Source: Ciona savignyi (Eukaryota > Chordata > Ascidiacea > Phlebobranchia > Cionidae). Taken from it: a stretch of DNA of 64,000 nucleotides. The stretch is from NCBI GenBank assembly GCA_000149265.1, contig CH003403.1, forward strand, positions 1,088,241 to 1,152,240, given 5' to 3'. A program made the position numbers and the translations under genes. Positions 1 through 10,738 of this stretch are shown here, piece after piece (position 1 is the first letter of the stretch; every line of letters begins with the position of its first letter). The notes below the pieces were generated by a model, which was given only the letters and a program-made list of their open reading frames with translations, ran no database searches and was not told the DNA's origin.

Positions 1-268
1 TGGTTTATTATTTGTACCTTATGTTACAACATATTGCACTAGTGTTTAAAATGAAAAAGGGCAACTTGCACCACACTTATTAGAAAGCTATGTTCGGGTT
101 CATTTAATTCAAATGGTTCACCACAGTTTGAATAATCAGCTTGGTGGGTTAGTTTGCAGTTTTCAAACTTGTCGCTAGCTGGCTGGTTTCGTCCTACCAC
201 ATATTTAAGTTATTTACCTGGTTGAGTTTTGAGATTTCACGCAAACAAGAACTAAACACACAACTTAC

Positions 269-3200
269 TTTACAAATTGTAAAAACGAAACTTCCCCTGT
301 CTTTAAAACGTGAGAATATTCAAGGACTTCGTTTTGCTGCTTTTCGTTCAGATTTCGAAAGTTGGGCAAAGTTTGTAATTGCTTAGGAGTCATCGTCGTA
401 ACATTTTTGATGCTGTAAAAGTACAAATGTAGACTATAGTGAATACTGTAGTAGAGTTCAATTTAGTTTACTTTATTTATAATTTTGTCTTGGTATCATA
501 TGGAAACAAAAAATCAAATTATAACAAGGAAAAAACGAGCAGTCTTTAAATTATATAATTAAAAAGAGATATGAATATTAAATAAATCCGAAGGCTCCAC
601 TAATTCAAGGCGAAAAAATAAAGAATTTCAAAGCGCAAATAATTAAGAAGATATAGAGGCCTGAAGAAGATTGTAGGTCTACTGTACATCTGTAATAATT
701 TCTAGCTGAAGCAATCTAAAAATTATTTTGTGTTTACAGTTTGGATTCTGTATAACCTTTAAGCTAAAAGGCGACGTACTAATTTATCCAAACAATCTAA
801 TCGGTGTTTAACAGATAGTGCTTGCAATGGTCATACACCTTTAACTTTGGCATGGCCTAATTAAGATCGTTACAGGCGACCCCATTAACGATTACTACAC
901 AAAAAACCTGTGGTTTATGCCAGGCTAAAATAAAACGGTCACTATAAAGAAAAAAGGGAAAAAGGCAAGGACAGTTGCACATCGCAGTTTTAATGGCACT
1001 TTGGTTGTTGCGATGGATAATATTAGTAGTGTGCTGTTGCTCAATCTTCTATAAAGCTTGTACAAATATAGGATCAGTCTCACATGTCAATATGGGCTGC
1101 ATATTATATTGTTTTGCTCATAATTATGGGTCCCATTTGGAAAAATGGGACACATATTGTTTTTGTCCGTTTTTTTTTCTTTTTCTTTTTTTTATCAAAC
1201 GCTTGACAGGCATGGCTTGTGTACCTAACATCTACCAAAAGGGGTAATGGAATCACAGTAAAACTTGGTAATTTGTTAGAAAACATGGTCTAAATATGCA
1301 GACACCAAAATTTTAGGTGATAATTCTAGGGGAATTCCCCAGGGACGGTAAACACCAAAACGGTACTTTTTTCAAAAATTTAGCTTTTTTGGGCATAGCG
1401 CTTAAACGCTTGCTTTAATTTGAATTAGATTTGGTGGAATGTAAGTTCATTAGCAACTGCTTTACCACTTAAAAGAAAGAAAAAAGTTATTTTGGGAAAT
1501 ACCCTAAAAATGAAGATTTATTCCTAAACCATGATTGTGACAGGTATGATTTGTGGACCCGACATCTACAAAAGGGGTAATTGAATCGCAATGAAAATTT
1601 AACATTTTTCAGACAACATGGTCTAGATATGCAGAAACAAAAAATTTGGGTTATTAAACCAGGGGGAAATCCCCACGGAAGTTAAAAAACCAAAACCTAA
1701 TTTTTTTCTAAAAAAATTAGCTTTTTTGGGCATAGCGCTTAAACGCTTGCTCCAATTTGAATCAGATTTGGTGGAATGTAAGTTCATTAGCAACTGCTTT
1801 TACCACTTAAAAGAAAGAAAAAAGTTACCTAGGGAAATACCCTAAAAATGAAGATTTATTCCTAAACCATGATTGTGACAAGTATGATTTGTGGGCCCGT
1901 CATCTACCAAAAGGGGTAATGGAATCGCAATAAAACTTTGTCATTCGTTAGACAACATGGTCCAGATATGCAGAAACTAAAATTTTGGGTGATAAATCAA
2001 GGGGAATTCCCTTCAGACATTAAAAACCAAAACAGTATTTTGTTCTAAAAAATGGCTTTTTTTGGGTGTAGCGCTAGAATGGCTTCTCCAAATTTAAACA
2101 GGTTTGGGGAAATATAAGTGCATTAGCTACTAATTTAACAATTGAAAGAAATAAAGAAATTATCTAGGGAAATATCTCAAAAACTAAAAGTTTGTCCTTA
2201 AATCATAGTTTGACAGGCATGCCATGTCACCCCGATATGTACCAAAAGGACTACTAGGATCGCAATAAAAATTGTGAATTATTAGACAATATGGCTAAGA
2301 TATGCAGAACCCAATATTTTGGGTCATAAATCCAGGGGAATTTCCCCGGGTACGTTAAAAACCAAAACGGTATTTTGTTCTGAAAATAGTTTTTTTTGGG
2401 GTATAACGCCAGAACACGGCTGCTCCATTTTAAATCAGATTTGGTGAAATGTAAGTGCATTAGCCACTGATTTAAATCTTAGAAGAAATAAAAAAAAATA
2501 TTTAGGAAAATACCCTAAACAATAAGATTTTGTTCTTAAATATTGATAGTGACAGGCATGCCATATTGCCCCGACATCTCCAACAAAGAATCGTCAAATC
2601 GGATTATGACTTTAAAAATTGTTAGATAACATAACCAAGATATGTCAACACAGAAATTTATGTACTGAACCCAGGGGAATTTCCGAAGCCATGAAAAACT
2701 AAAGCGGGCTGTGTGGGGAATTTAGCTTTATTTCACTACAGTGCTTGCTTGACAATAGGCTTTAATTTAAAACATTCGTCGTGAAATGTTAGTAAATCTT
2801 ACACGAATATCCTTTTTCTAACTACACATGAAAAGAAGTTTGGTTTAACAACTATGGGACCCATCCGTTTATGCTTGCAGAAACAAAACTATTGCAGTCC
2901 GTTTAAAACTTTCTGGACTTTTGAATAACATGGACCTGGCGTGCACATATCTCACAATAAATATGTTGGGTAATGAACATGGATAATAAGATTGTTACCT
3001 CAGGGACCCATGCGTTTATGCTAGCAGTAACAAACTACAACATTAGTGTATAAAATACAAACTGTGGTTAGGGACCCTATAGCATGAATATATGGCATAC
3101 AACATGTGGTTTACAAATAGTGGTGGTTAAACACGTGGTTGACACTCTCTAGTTAAATTTGATTTGTTTTATTATTGTTCTTTCGTTTAGGTTTGGCGGC

Positions 3201-5729
3201 CGTGTCCGCTATATTTATTAAAATGATGACGCGTTTTAACTACTATTCGTTTTGCCGTATTTTCCTGTTTCTGTGCCCTAATTTGATTCGTTTGCCATTT
3301 TTAATACTGGGGCAAAAATGTATAAACTAAACTAAAATAGTTGGTGTTAATATTAGGTGTCGGAAAACCTAAGTGGGAATGCTATGTACCCATATAAGCA
3401 AACACGACAGTAATTTAGCTGTGTGTTTAACCAAAATGTTAATCCAACTTGGATCATTTAATAGTTAAACACGGCATTGTACCAAACCCTGTTTTCTGGA
3501 ATAATATATAACACCTTGCGAACAGATGGGTATATGATAGACGGATATAAGACTTTGCCTATGATCTTTTATATGTTTATCTGGAATTGACTACACACTT
3601 GTTAATGGCTGGATTTTATCAAGGCTCATACCGGGTTGTTGCGTTAATCAACAAAATGACTAAATGTTACACAGCACATCAGAACAGCTTTCGTAATGTG
3701 TCCTCTATGTACATATATAGTTTTAAGACAAATTTCTGTTTTAAAACACCTTTTCCTATAGAATTAACATGCATTACCATATTCCATAAGATTAAGCAGT
3801 AAAAACGTCATATTTTACACGTTTTAATATCTTCTTTAACGTGTTAGCTCAAGATGCAATCGAACGATTGGGCGATTTATCATTGCCATGGGTACAGTTA
3901 ACTTACCTTAGCCCATGAATGTGCGAGCTTGCTTGATCTTTTGCTATTTGTTTCCCTATTTCGTCGCGGTAAAAGTTATAATCAGCTTGGTCAGAAAACT
4001 TGTTACGGTAAGCTGACACAAGTCGTTCGAAAGGATGTCTGGTAACCATGATAGTGGTATAGTTGTGTAGTAGCTCGACGGCTTCTTCATCCGTATTAAG
4101 TCTGAAATATAATTGTATTTGATTTGCTAAATATCTTATTCTATTGATTATTACAATCGGGCTGCACTTAGAAGAGAGGAAAACATAAAACAAAAAAGGG
4201 GTAGTCCGTTCACTTAAACTATGGAAAGTAAATATAACCTTTGCCCTTCTTCTACATTTAGCATTGAATGACTTACTTTGAAAAGAGTTGATTAGGAATC
4301 ATCGAAAAAGCCCACTTTTTCATTGTTTCAGCAGTTATCTTTTCTTCAAAGCCGCTCAGTTTTAACAATGCTATTTGCCATTGCGTGCTTGCAACCTAAA
4401 AAGATTAAAACGACGTTCATCATTTGTTGCGTGCAGTCGGAAGGTTGTGGGGTCGAAACTAGGCGATGGCTAATCTATTGTTTCCTTGGTCAAGTCGCTT
4501 AGCATAGACAATTAATTCTTGGTCAAGTCGCTTAGAATAGACCTTAAATATTGGGTTGACTTAAACAAAAGGAAAGTCTTAAGCATACATAACAAACTGC
4601 ACTCTGGTAAATCGACGGTTGGCGCGAGGGGATCCGACAAGAGTCGTGTGTGACTATCTCTGCCGTATTTTCCGACTCACAAGGTGTATATTCCCTTTCC
4701 TTTGTATACGTTTAACAGTTAGTGTATTCAAAGGGATTACAGATTTAACAACAGGGTGGCCTAATGATCGTAACGGGCCCGAACTTCGAACAATATGATC
4801 GTAAAAAACTTGCGTTAACGACCGAAGGGTCCTGGGATCTAAGCCAGGCCTAGGCAATAAAACAAAATTTACCTTGGGCGTTTCACAAAGCACAGTTTTA
4901 GCGGTGTGGTTGTATTTAAATCGGTCTGTTCTTAACTTTACGTTGTTTGTTGAGTCATTATATGTTACTGCACATAGTTCACGAATAGATTCGGCTCGTT
5001 TGATATATTTGTCTCTCTCGGATACTACTTGTATCTTTCTCTTTGCTGGAATATATTATCCGGGTTAGGTTTAATGTATTTTTTTGTTTCTGCGATGAAC
5101 ACACGAAGCAGGTCTCCTGATAATAAATTGTAAAAAAACGGCGAGGGCTATTCGTATACGTGGCATAACGGAAAGCAGGGTTATCACTTGAGCAATCGTC
5201 ACATAACTTGCGCACAAGGTCAATTTAAGAGCGCTTTGAGATTAGGTTGCAAAATTGATTTTCCCATTTAAGTTCTAAAAAACGATTGGGATATGCGCCT
5301 GGAAAAATAGGTTAGGATATTCATGTTTATCCTAGTGAATGAGAAAACACAAAAGGTTAACACACGAGCAATCGTCAGATCACCTTGCGCCCAACGTCGG
5401 CTTACCGCAGCTAATGCAGTATATTGTATATGATTCAGACGTCCCTTATATTTGGTAGAAGCCATTATTCCACTGGGTTTTGTCAGTGTCCATTAACTGC
5501 CTTTCCAAGGACACCACGGACTGGCTAGCGACCAGTTTCGAATCTGCAACCTTTTGTGTTAACAGCGATGCTTTAAACCGCTAAGCTGATCGGTCAAAAA
5601 ATATATAAACTTACCTGAAAAAGACCACTTTGTGGAATTGAAGGAGTCCAAGTTATTAATTACGACTATAGTTGTACAGGTAATGGTAATTAAACCAAGG
5701 ATCACTTTCTTTTTCAATTTTCGGTACAT
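269..5729 (-). CDS. Golgi-type carbohydrate sulfotransferase (CHST8-14 clan), C-terminus off window
   Basis: Sulfotransfer_2-type enzyme, expected to move sulfate from PAPS to a glycan in the Golgi lumen. Five exons with GT-AG ends and consistent phases: 5729-5615, 5045-4873, 4395-4277, 4101-3907, 412-269 (about 248 residues seen). Exon 1 encodes a short basic tail (MYRKLKKK) and a hydrophobic signal anchor (VILGLITITCTTIVVI), giving type II topology. The exon 2/3 junction joins LCETPK to VASTQW, the 5'-phosphosulfate loop (usual family form PKVGCTNW). RHPFERLVSAYRNKF in exon 4 is the 3'-phosphate motif, and EVSFLQFVK in exon 5 fits the block that follows it in the family. Exon 5 ends with a donor, so the C-terminal third lies beyond base 1. 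The last visible intron is 3.5 kb and holds repeats. The glycan substrate cannot be told from sequence alone. Confidence 0.85.
1128..3154 (+). mobile_element. Hairpin-started element with five ~335-bp tandem units, copy 1
   Basis: Begins with a 9-bp inverted repeat (GTCCCATTT/AAATGGGAC, 1130-1151), then a pyrimidine tract. About five diverged tandem units follow, each marked by a GACAGGCATG-like motif near 1207, 1541, 1874, 2211 and 2550. It ends in CACTCTCTAGTT. The same organisation recurs at 49794-52366. It lies inside the last visible intron of the CHST-like gene. No coding capacity was seen, so it would be non-autonomous. Class unknown. Confidence 0.6.
3185..3340 (+). repeat. Dispersed retroposon-like tail repeat
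   Basis: Carries the blocks GTTTGGCGGCCGTGTCCGCT, then a TTCGTTTTGCCGT core and a GGGGCAAAAATGTATAAACT end. The same blocks recur at 31858-31995, 32640-32805, 44385-44560 and 46005-46165, and as remnants at 55275-55380, 57265-57390 and 58795-58870. Inverted pieces lie at 15365-15450, 18485-18560 and 48425-48490. The A-rich end suggests the 3' part of a LINE or SINE. Confidence 0.5.
4400..4660 (+). repeat. SINE-1 copy, strongly decayed
   Basis: Retains GGGTCGAAAC (B-box region), a duplicated CTTGGTCAAGTCGCTTAG segment and a GGCGCGAGGGGATC block. It lies in an intron of the CHST-like gene. Confidence 0.4.
5311..5595 (-). repeat. SINE-1 copy, near full length
   Basis: tRNA-derived SINE. Read on the minus strand it has the head TAGCGGTTTAAAGC, a B-box-like GATTCGAAACTGG, the conserved body and a GGATA-type tail complement at 5311. 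It lies in the first intron of the CHST-like gene, next to the exon 1 donor. Confidence 0.65.
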
Positions 5730-6479
5730 ATTTCATAAAATTCAGGATACTTCTTTTTCTAAGATACTACCTCTATCAATAATAGGAATATAAGTAAGAT
5801 ACTACACCTAAGCAGAACCATAAGAAAAATACACATAAACAAGATATCCACCATAATTATAACAAAGTAATAATTAACGAACCGGTGCTTTTTTCTGTCA
5901 CACAAGATCGATTAATATGACGTGGCTTACTGGTACAAGGTTAAAATCGGCTGTGTTATGAGTTGATACACTTAAAACCTACACGCACGTCTGAAACATG
6001 GTTACCTTCATAAAAAAGGTTGTTGTAAAACACTGAATTATATCACAGAGTGAAAATGAGCTGATTCGGTAAATAAACGACGTATTAGTAACGCTTTTAT
6101 AGGTTATTCCAGTTTGTTCTCCAGAGTATAATTAAAAAGTAAAATTGAATAATTGTCAAGGGCATAGCTGAATTCGTTTGTTTGGTAAGATAAATGCTGA
6201 AGTCGTTTGTTAAATAAGAAGATGGCTGAATTCGTGTATTTAGTAAGGACGTATGGAACCGGCGGCCGTCTACCACCAGTATGTTTCCGTCGTAAGTAAT
6301 CTGACACTTCGTTTAAGCAGATAATAAAGGCGTTCACGTTGACATTTTCACAAATCATGCCGGTGTATGGATGATAGCAAATGATCGTGCCCATCTCGGA
6401 CTATTTTCTCCCACGTCCACAAAAAAGGGTGAAACAAGTATAGAAATTCCCATTTTTGTGGCGAAAGTATGACGATTGT

Positions 6480-6537
6480 AAAAGTCCGTTATAAATGAAA
6501 AAGTCCGTTATAAATGAAAAAGTCCGTTATAAATGAA
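6480..6537. repeat. 19-bp tandem repeat, three copies
   Basis: Unit AAGTCCGTTATAAATGAAA repeated three times with no change. Confidence 0.9.
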
Positions 6538-7100
6538 ATTCTTGGATCGGCGCAAGAGGTCTTTATATAACCACTCAAACGATTTAAACGATATCCACGT
6601 TATAACCACTCCGGTCAAACGATTAGTCTTCCACGAATACACCATAATGGGTGTTTTATATGCGTAGTGCCAGTTGGACTAATATCTTACCTTGGCTTCA
6701 TAACTGTCTGTTGTGACTAGATTAATTCCCCTTCGTTATGTGTTACCTTTCCAAATTTAGAAACTGAATTGAGCTCATCATTTATATTTTAAATATCTTA
6801 CTTTAAGTTCAGTTTATTTCTTGCTTATTCGTTACAATAATGAAGCAACTGGCAAGGATAAATTAATAAATAAAGGTGGATGTACACTGTCAAGCGGGGG
6901 TGGGGAATCCCCATATTTGAAGCGGCAATTCGCCGGCAGTTACCACAGGTTGAGGGGCAGTACATGCACACTGAATACACATACACCAACGGCCTAAAAC
7001 TAATGAAATATCATTAATCTACACTCAATCACAGATAATTAAAAATATTTGCCTATTTGAGTAAATTTCTGTTAATGTTCTGTAAACCTTTTAACACATG

Positions 7101-7280
7101 GCCGATTGATTTAGTGGGTTTATGCGTAGTCTTTCAGCCGAAAAGTTATAGAATCAAAACTGGTCGCTAGCTAGTCGGTTGTGTTTTTGGGCAAGGCACA
7201 GTGGCGCCAGGTAGTTTGTCGATTGCCCGTGTGATAACTTTCTGCGCTTTTCCATTTACAAACAAATTTTACCCTACTGT
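7101..7280 (+). repeat. SINE-1 copy with internal deletion
   Basis: Head and GGTCGCTAGCTAGTCGGTTG block are joined directly to the GATTGCCCGTGTGATAAC block, so the middle of the element is missing. Confidence 0.55.
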
Positions 7281-7542
7281 ATTTTTATTTATTGTAACGT
7301 ATCCTATCTTTTTAAAAAATGTTAATTGTCTGTGCAAACGGCCTTGCGGCAAAGTAAAAAAAATTCTACTCGCCCGCCAACGGCGCTAGAGCGAGAAATC
7401 AACCGCACGGCAGCTGCCGCAACTTAATGTGCATTGACCGCCGCGAACTCACACGCAAACTGCACCTTAACTGGCTTGCTGTCGCCGCCGGTACGTCTGT
7501 CTGCATTGACCGTTAAAGGAACAAATTTTGTCCTACTGATTA

Positions 7543-7695
7543 GCTTCTTAGGTTACTGTGTCGCCGTTTATCCGAAGTTGCGGATTCGGAACTGGTTGCT
7601 AGCGAATTGGCTGTGTCTTGGGCAAGTCACTTAACGTACAATACCTGAACCTAGTGGAATGATGGGTTCTACCAAATTAATGGAACGTGTGAATA
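7543..7695 (+). repeat. SINE-1 5' fragment
   Basis: Contains the tRNA-like head remnant, GGGCAAGTCACTTAACGTAC and GATGGGTTCTACCAAATTAA. The 3' part is absent. Confidence 0.5.
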
Positions 7696-7992
7696 TATTT
7701 GCCTTTATTTTATTTTCATCTGAGTTTCGAGCCCATGAAAACCTCGTTGTTTGGACTAATTTTTGTATCAAGTTCGGAATATGTATAGGTCGCGGCCACA
7801 CGATCGTACATATTTTGTATTTTGCCCAGGTGAAAATTGTTACCGGGGTTCGGCACTAGAGGCGCGTTTGGGCGCATTTGTCGGGGCGTCGGGAAGGAAC
7901 ATTCCAGAAGGTTGGATGATGGGACTTTAGTTAAATGACGAAATTGAACGAATTCTTTAATGAATATACACTGACATCATTGCGTATAAGGC

Positions 7993-8293
7993 CAGGTGTC
8001 GGCAACCTTTTGAATGCAGGGTGCCAGTTTATAAATAATATAATAATGAAAGCAACTTCGCGTGCCAACCATTGTTATGTACGGTTTGTCTATAGTCAAC
8101 TACCTAACTTAAATATTACTAATCAAGAATGTGCATTTGCATTCTTTACGAAATTTAAGGGTTTTTGTGCAGCATATACAGTTTGAGTTTGCACATGCTT
8201 ATAGAATAGATTTTGCGTGTAAGTCAGATAACGGGGCGTGGCATGAAAAAACCTCTAGCGTACCATTTCTGACTGTGAAGTTGCTGACCCGTG
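7993..8293. mobile_element. Decayed hAT-like MITE
   Basis: The left end CAGGTGTCGGCAACCTTTT and the complement of the right end (CACGGGTCAGCAACTT) form imperfect terminal inverted repeats of hAT type. No target-site duplicate can be seen any more. Confidence 0.4.
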
Positions 8294-8656
8294 TGTAGAT
8301 CAACTGTATCAAGCATATATAGCATTCGTATGTCTCCCCTTTCTTTGTTTACCACCGTTTTGATTTATTTTTGAAACGTCCAAAATTTATTCATCCAAAA
8401 TATCGATTAAACCTGTTAAGAATATGCATTTAGAAAGTTAAACACGGTTCTGCAACTGACAAAGTTCATAAAGTTAAGAGGAGTTGTAACCGTACCAAAC
8501 ACTTTACTTCTTTTCGTTATCTCATATGCCTTCTATATATATATATTATTATATCCAAATATGTTGCGAAATATTATAATATTCAAATATGTTGTCTTGG
8601 TGCTGGAGTTAAATGTTACTGCATTTGCGGTGCCTCGTCGTGTTTAAAGTTACTTG

Positions 8657-8885
8657 TCCGACTGAATGGCTTGATGGATTACTGTGTCGCCTTTCATTAG
8701 AAGGGTTGCATGTTCGAATCTTGTGCCTTGGGCAATGCACTTAACGGACATTGCCTGAACCCATCGGATTAATGGGTTCTACCAAATTGTAAAAAAACTG
8801 TGATTCACACACAACACACTGCAATACCTCCCGTAACCCGACAGTGGGCACGAGATAATTTGACGATTACAAGTGTGGTGACGAC
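8657..8885 (+). repeat. SINE-1 copy
   Basis: Head GGCTTGATGGATTACTGTG, B-box-like GTTCGAATC, body with GAACCCATCGGATTAATGGG and ACACACTGCAATACCTCC. The terminal tail is degraded. Confidence 0.6.
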
Positions 8886-9743
8886 ACTTGAATTTGTGGT
8901 AATCTCACACGTATGTGTAATTTTATTGCTGGGTATTTTAACTATTATTTCGTCATGCCATGTGTCCATATTTTGTGCATGGGAAGTCACAATTAGTTTC
9001 TTGTTTTTGGCAACTCAGTCGATGAATTGTTTCCCGCGAGTTCTGTGTATAACGCCTGCCGAGCCTTGTGTTCAAACATGTGTTTCCTGTTATGTGTCTT
9101 ATATAAATTGTGTATAACTCCATAATATCATAGATAACTCGGTTGGCCTCGTTTTGGCTAAGCCGTTCTCTCAACTTTACCCTACTTACTAGCTATGCCC
9201 CTTTGTACATCGCTGTAACTGGCTGCACGCTGCGCAAAAACCCAATAAAATACCTGACCTCTGTTCATCCCTTGTTTTACCCTGGTTAAAACCCGTCTAA
9301 AGTTAGAGCGCTGATACACATTTTTTCCATTCATAGACATAAACCCAATATCTTATCTTAGTTCAGTGTAAATATCCTGCCACCGTATATTTCTTAGAGG
9401 ATTGAATCTGTACCTGGTGAGAACATTAAATAGCGTGGTAGTACTGCTATATTTATGTTTAGGGATGCAAAACACAGAACAAAACGACAGTGTAATTAAA
9501 CCTGATGAAACAGTTTGTCACAAATCAAATCAATTGACTAGATTCGTAATAAAAGGAAAAGTTATTTCTGCAGATTGAACTTAATTTCGGTGCATCACCT
9601 ACAAATGTACAAATATAACAATTCTTCACACTCAAAGTGGTAAAAATTTACAGATTCTTAAAAAACTATTTTACCTAAGGTGCCCTTTCGTACATCGGCA
9701 ACTTTTTTCCCAACGAAACAGCTAGCATATGCACAATTAACGC

Positions 9744-9890
9744 CTTTATTTCAAAAAGCCCTGCTTCACTATTGCAAAACTTTACAGCTAAACGAGAACA
9801 CCGGCGCGCAGCCTAGCACATGCTGCTTCCAACCAAACAAACATTGGGGAATTACACCATTGTTACTCAGCAAAATACTCATTTAAATAC
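9744..9890. repeat. 140-bp dispersed repeat, copy 1
   Basis: About 140 bp shared with 13748-13882, including CATGCTGCTTCCAACCAAAC and CCATTGTTACTCAGCAAAA. The two copies flank the H-type-lectin-like gene in the same orientation. Confidence 0.65.
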
Positions 9891-10280
9891 CATGACTAAT
9901 AGTTTACCACTCGCCTGACCGCGCATGGGGGTCTTTTAATTGGTTATACGCCATCTACTGCATTAATCCAGGGTTTAAACTTACGTGGATTTCAACTTAC
10001 ACCACCATAAATTCTTCCCTTTGCGACTTAAGACTCATCTTGATTGATATTCTCTACCAAGCTACATATTTCATGCAAAATCGATATGATTATTGTTGTT
10101 TTATTTACACATATTTAACTCTTTATTTACACATTTAAAAAAAACATAAAAAAGATAAGTTTTACGTATAAAATATTGCAAACTATTTTTATCAAAGATC
10201 AAAAAATGTCAATTAGTCAAAAATTATTATAAGTTATTTTTTAACTTGGACAGCATATTAGCTTTGCTTTAAGAAAGTAG

Positions 10281-10475
10281 CAAATATGTATTATGGTCAT
10301 ATTGGGGTCTTTCATTATGCAAATAGCATGAAATAAAAGGTTTAAGATGTGGTTTAAAAAAAACGTTTTTTCGACCGAAAATTCTTCTTAAATCAGATTT
10401 AATCCACGTGATTAGTTCAGCGTTGATTAAAAGAATAATTATTGCTACAAATTTACATTCGAAGGAAAAAAACAT
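10281..10475 (-). pseudogene. Decayed tandem copy of the lectin gene 3' end
   Basis: Shares GGGGTCTTTCATTATGCAAA plus GCATGAAATAAAA with 10635-10670. It then shows a diverged copy of the stretch ending in ACTCGAAGGA near 10755, i.e. the 3' untranslated region and last codons of the neighbouring lectin gene. The reading frame is not kept. Confidence 0.5.
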
Positions 10476-10738
10476 ATTTAATAATCATTAAAGCGCACAC
10501 AAAAACATCATATATAAAGTAAATTAAACTTATATTAAAATAAAAATTTTTTTTTTTAAATAACGCTGCTTTTTGCCCCGCATTTTAAACGATTTACTGA
10601 ATAAAAATAATTAAGCACATATCTTGGTATAATGGGGTCTTTCATTATGCAAATAGCATGAAATAAAATGTTTAGGAAGTGTGTATACAAAATCCGATGC
10701 AGCCCACGTGATCAGATCAACGATGATAAAAATATCGA

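Larger units (their letters stand above)
5730..10738. other. 5-kb gene-free interval between CHST-like and lectin genes
   Basis: No exon with a recognisable domain and matching splice sites was found. The interval holds SINE-1 fragments, a 19-bp triplet repeat, a decayed hAT-like element, a 140-bp dispersed repeat (9744-9890) and a duplicated lectin 3' end (10281-10475). The short open frames here match no family I know and several lie inside repeats. Confidence 0.6.

Noticed and set aside
1128-3154. Helitron
   Set aside because: The CTAGT end fits, but there is no TC start, the 3' hairpin is poor and no Rep/helicase is present; left as an unknown class.
6104-6394. 96-residue minus-strand open frame
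   Set aside because: No family motif, no flanking exons, and composition like the surrounding intergenic DNA.
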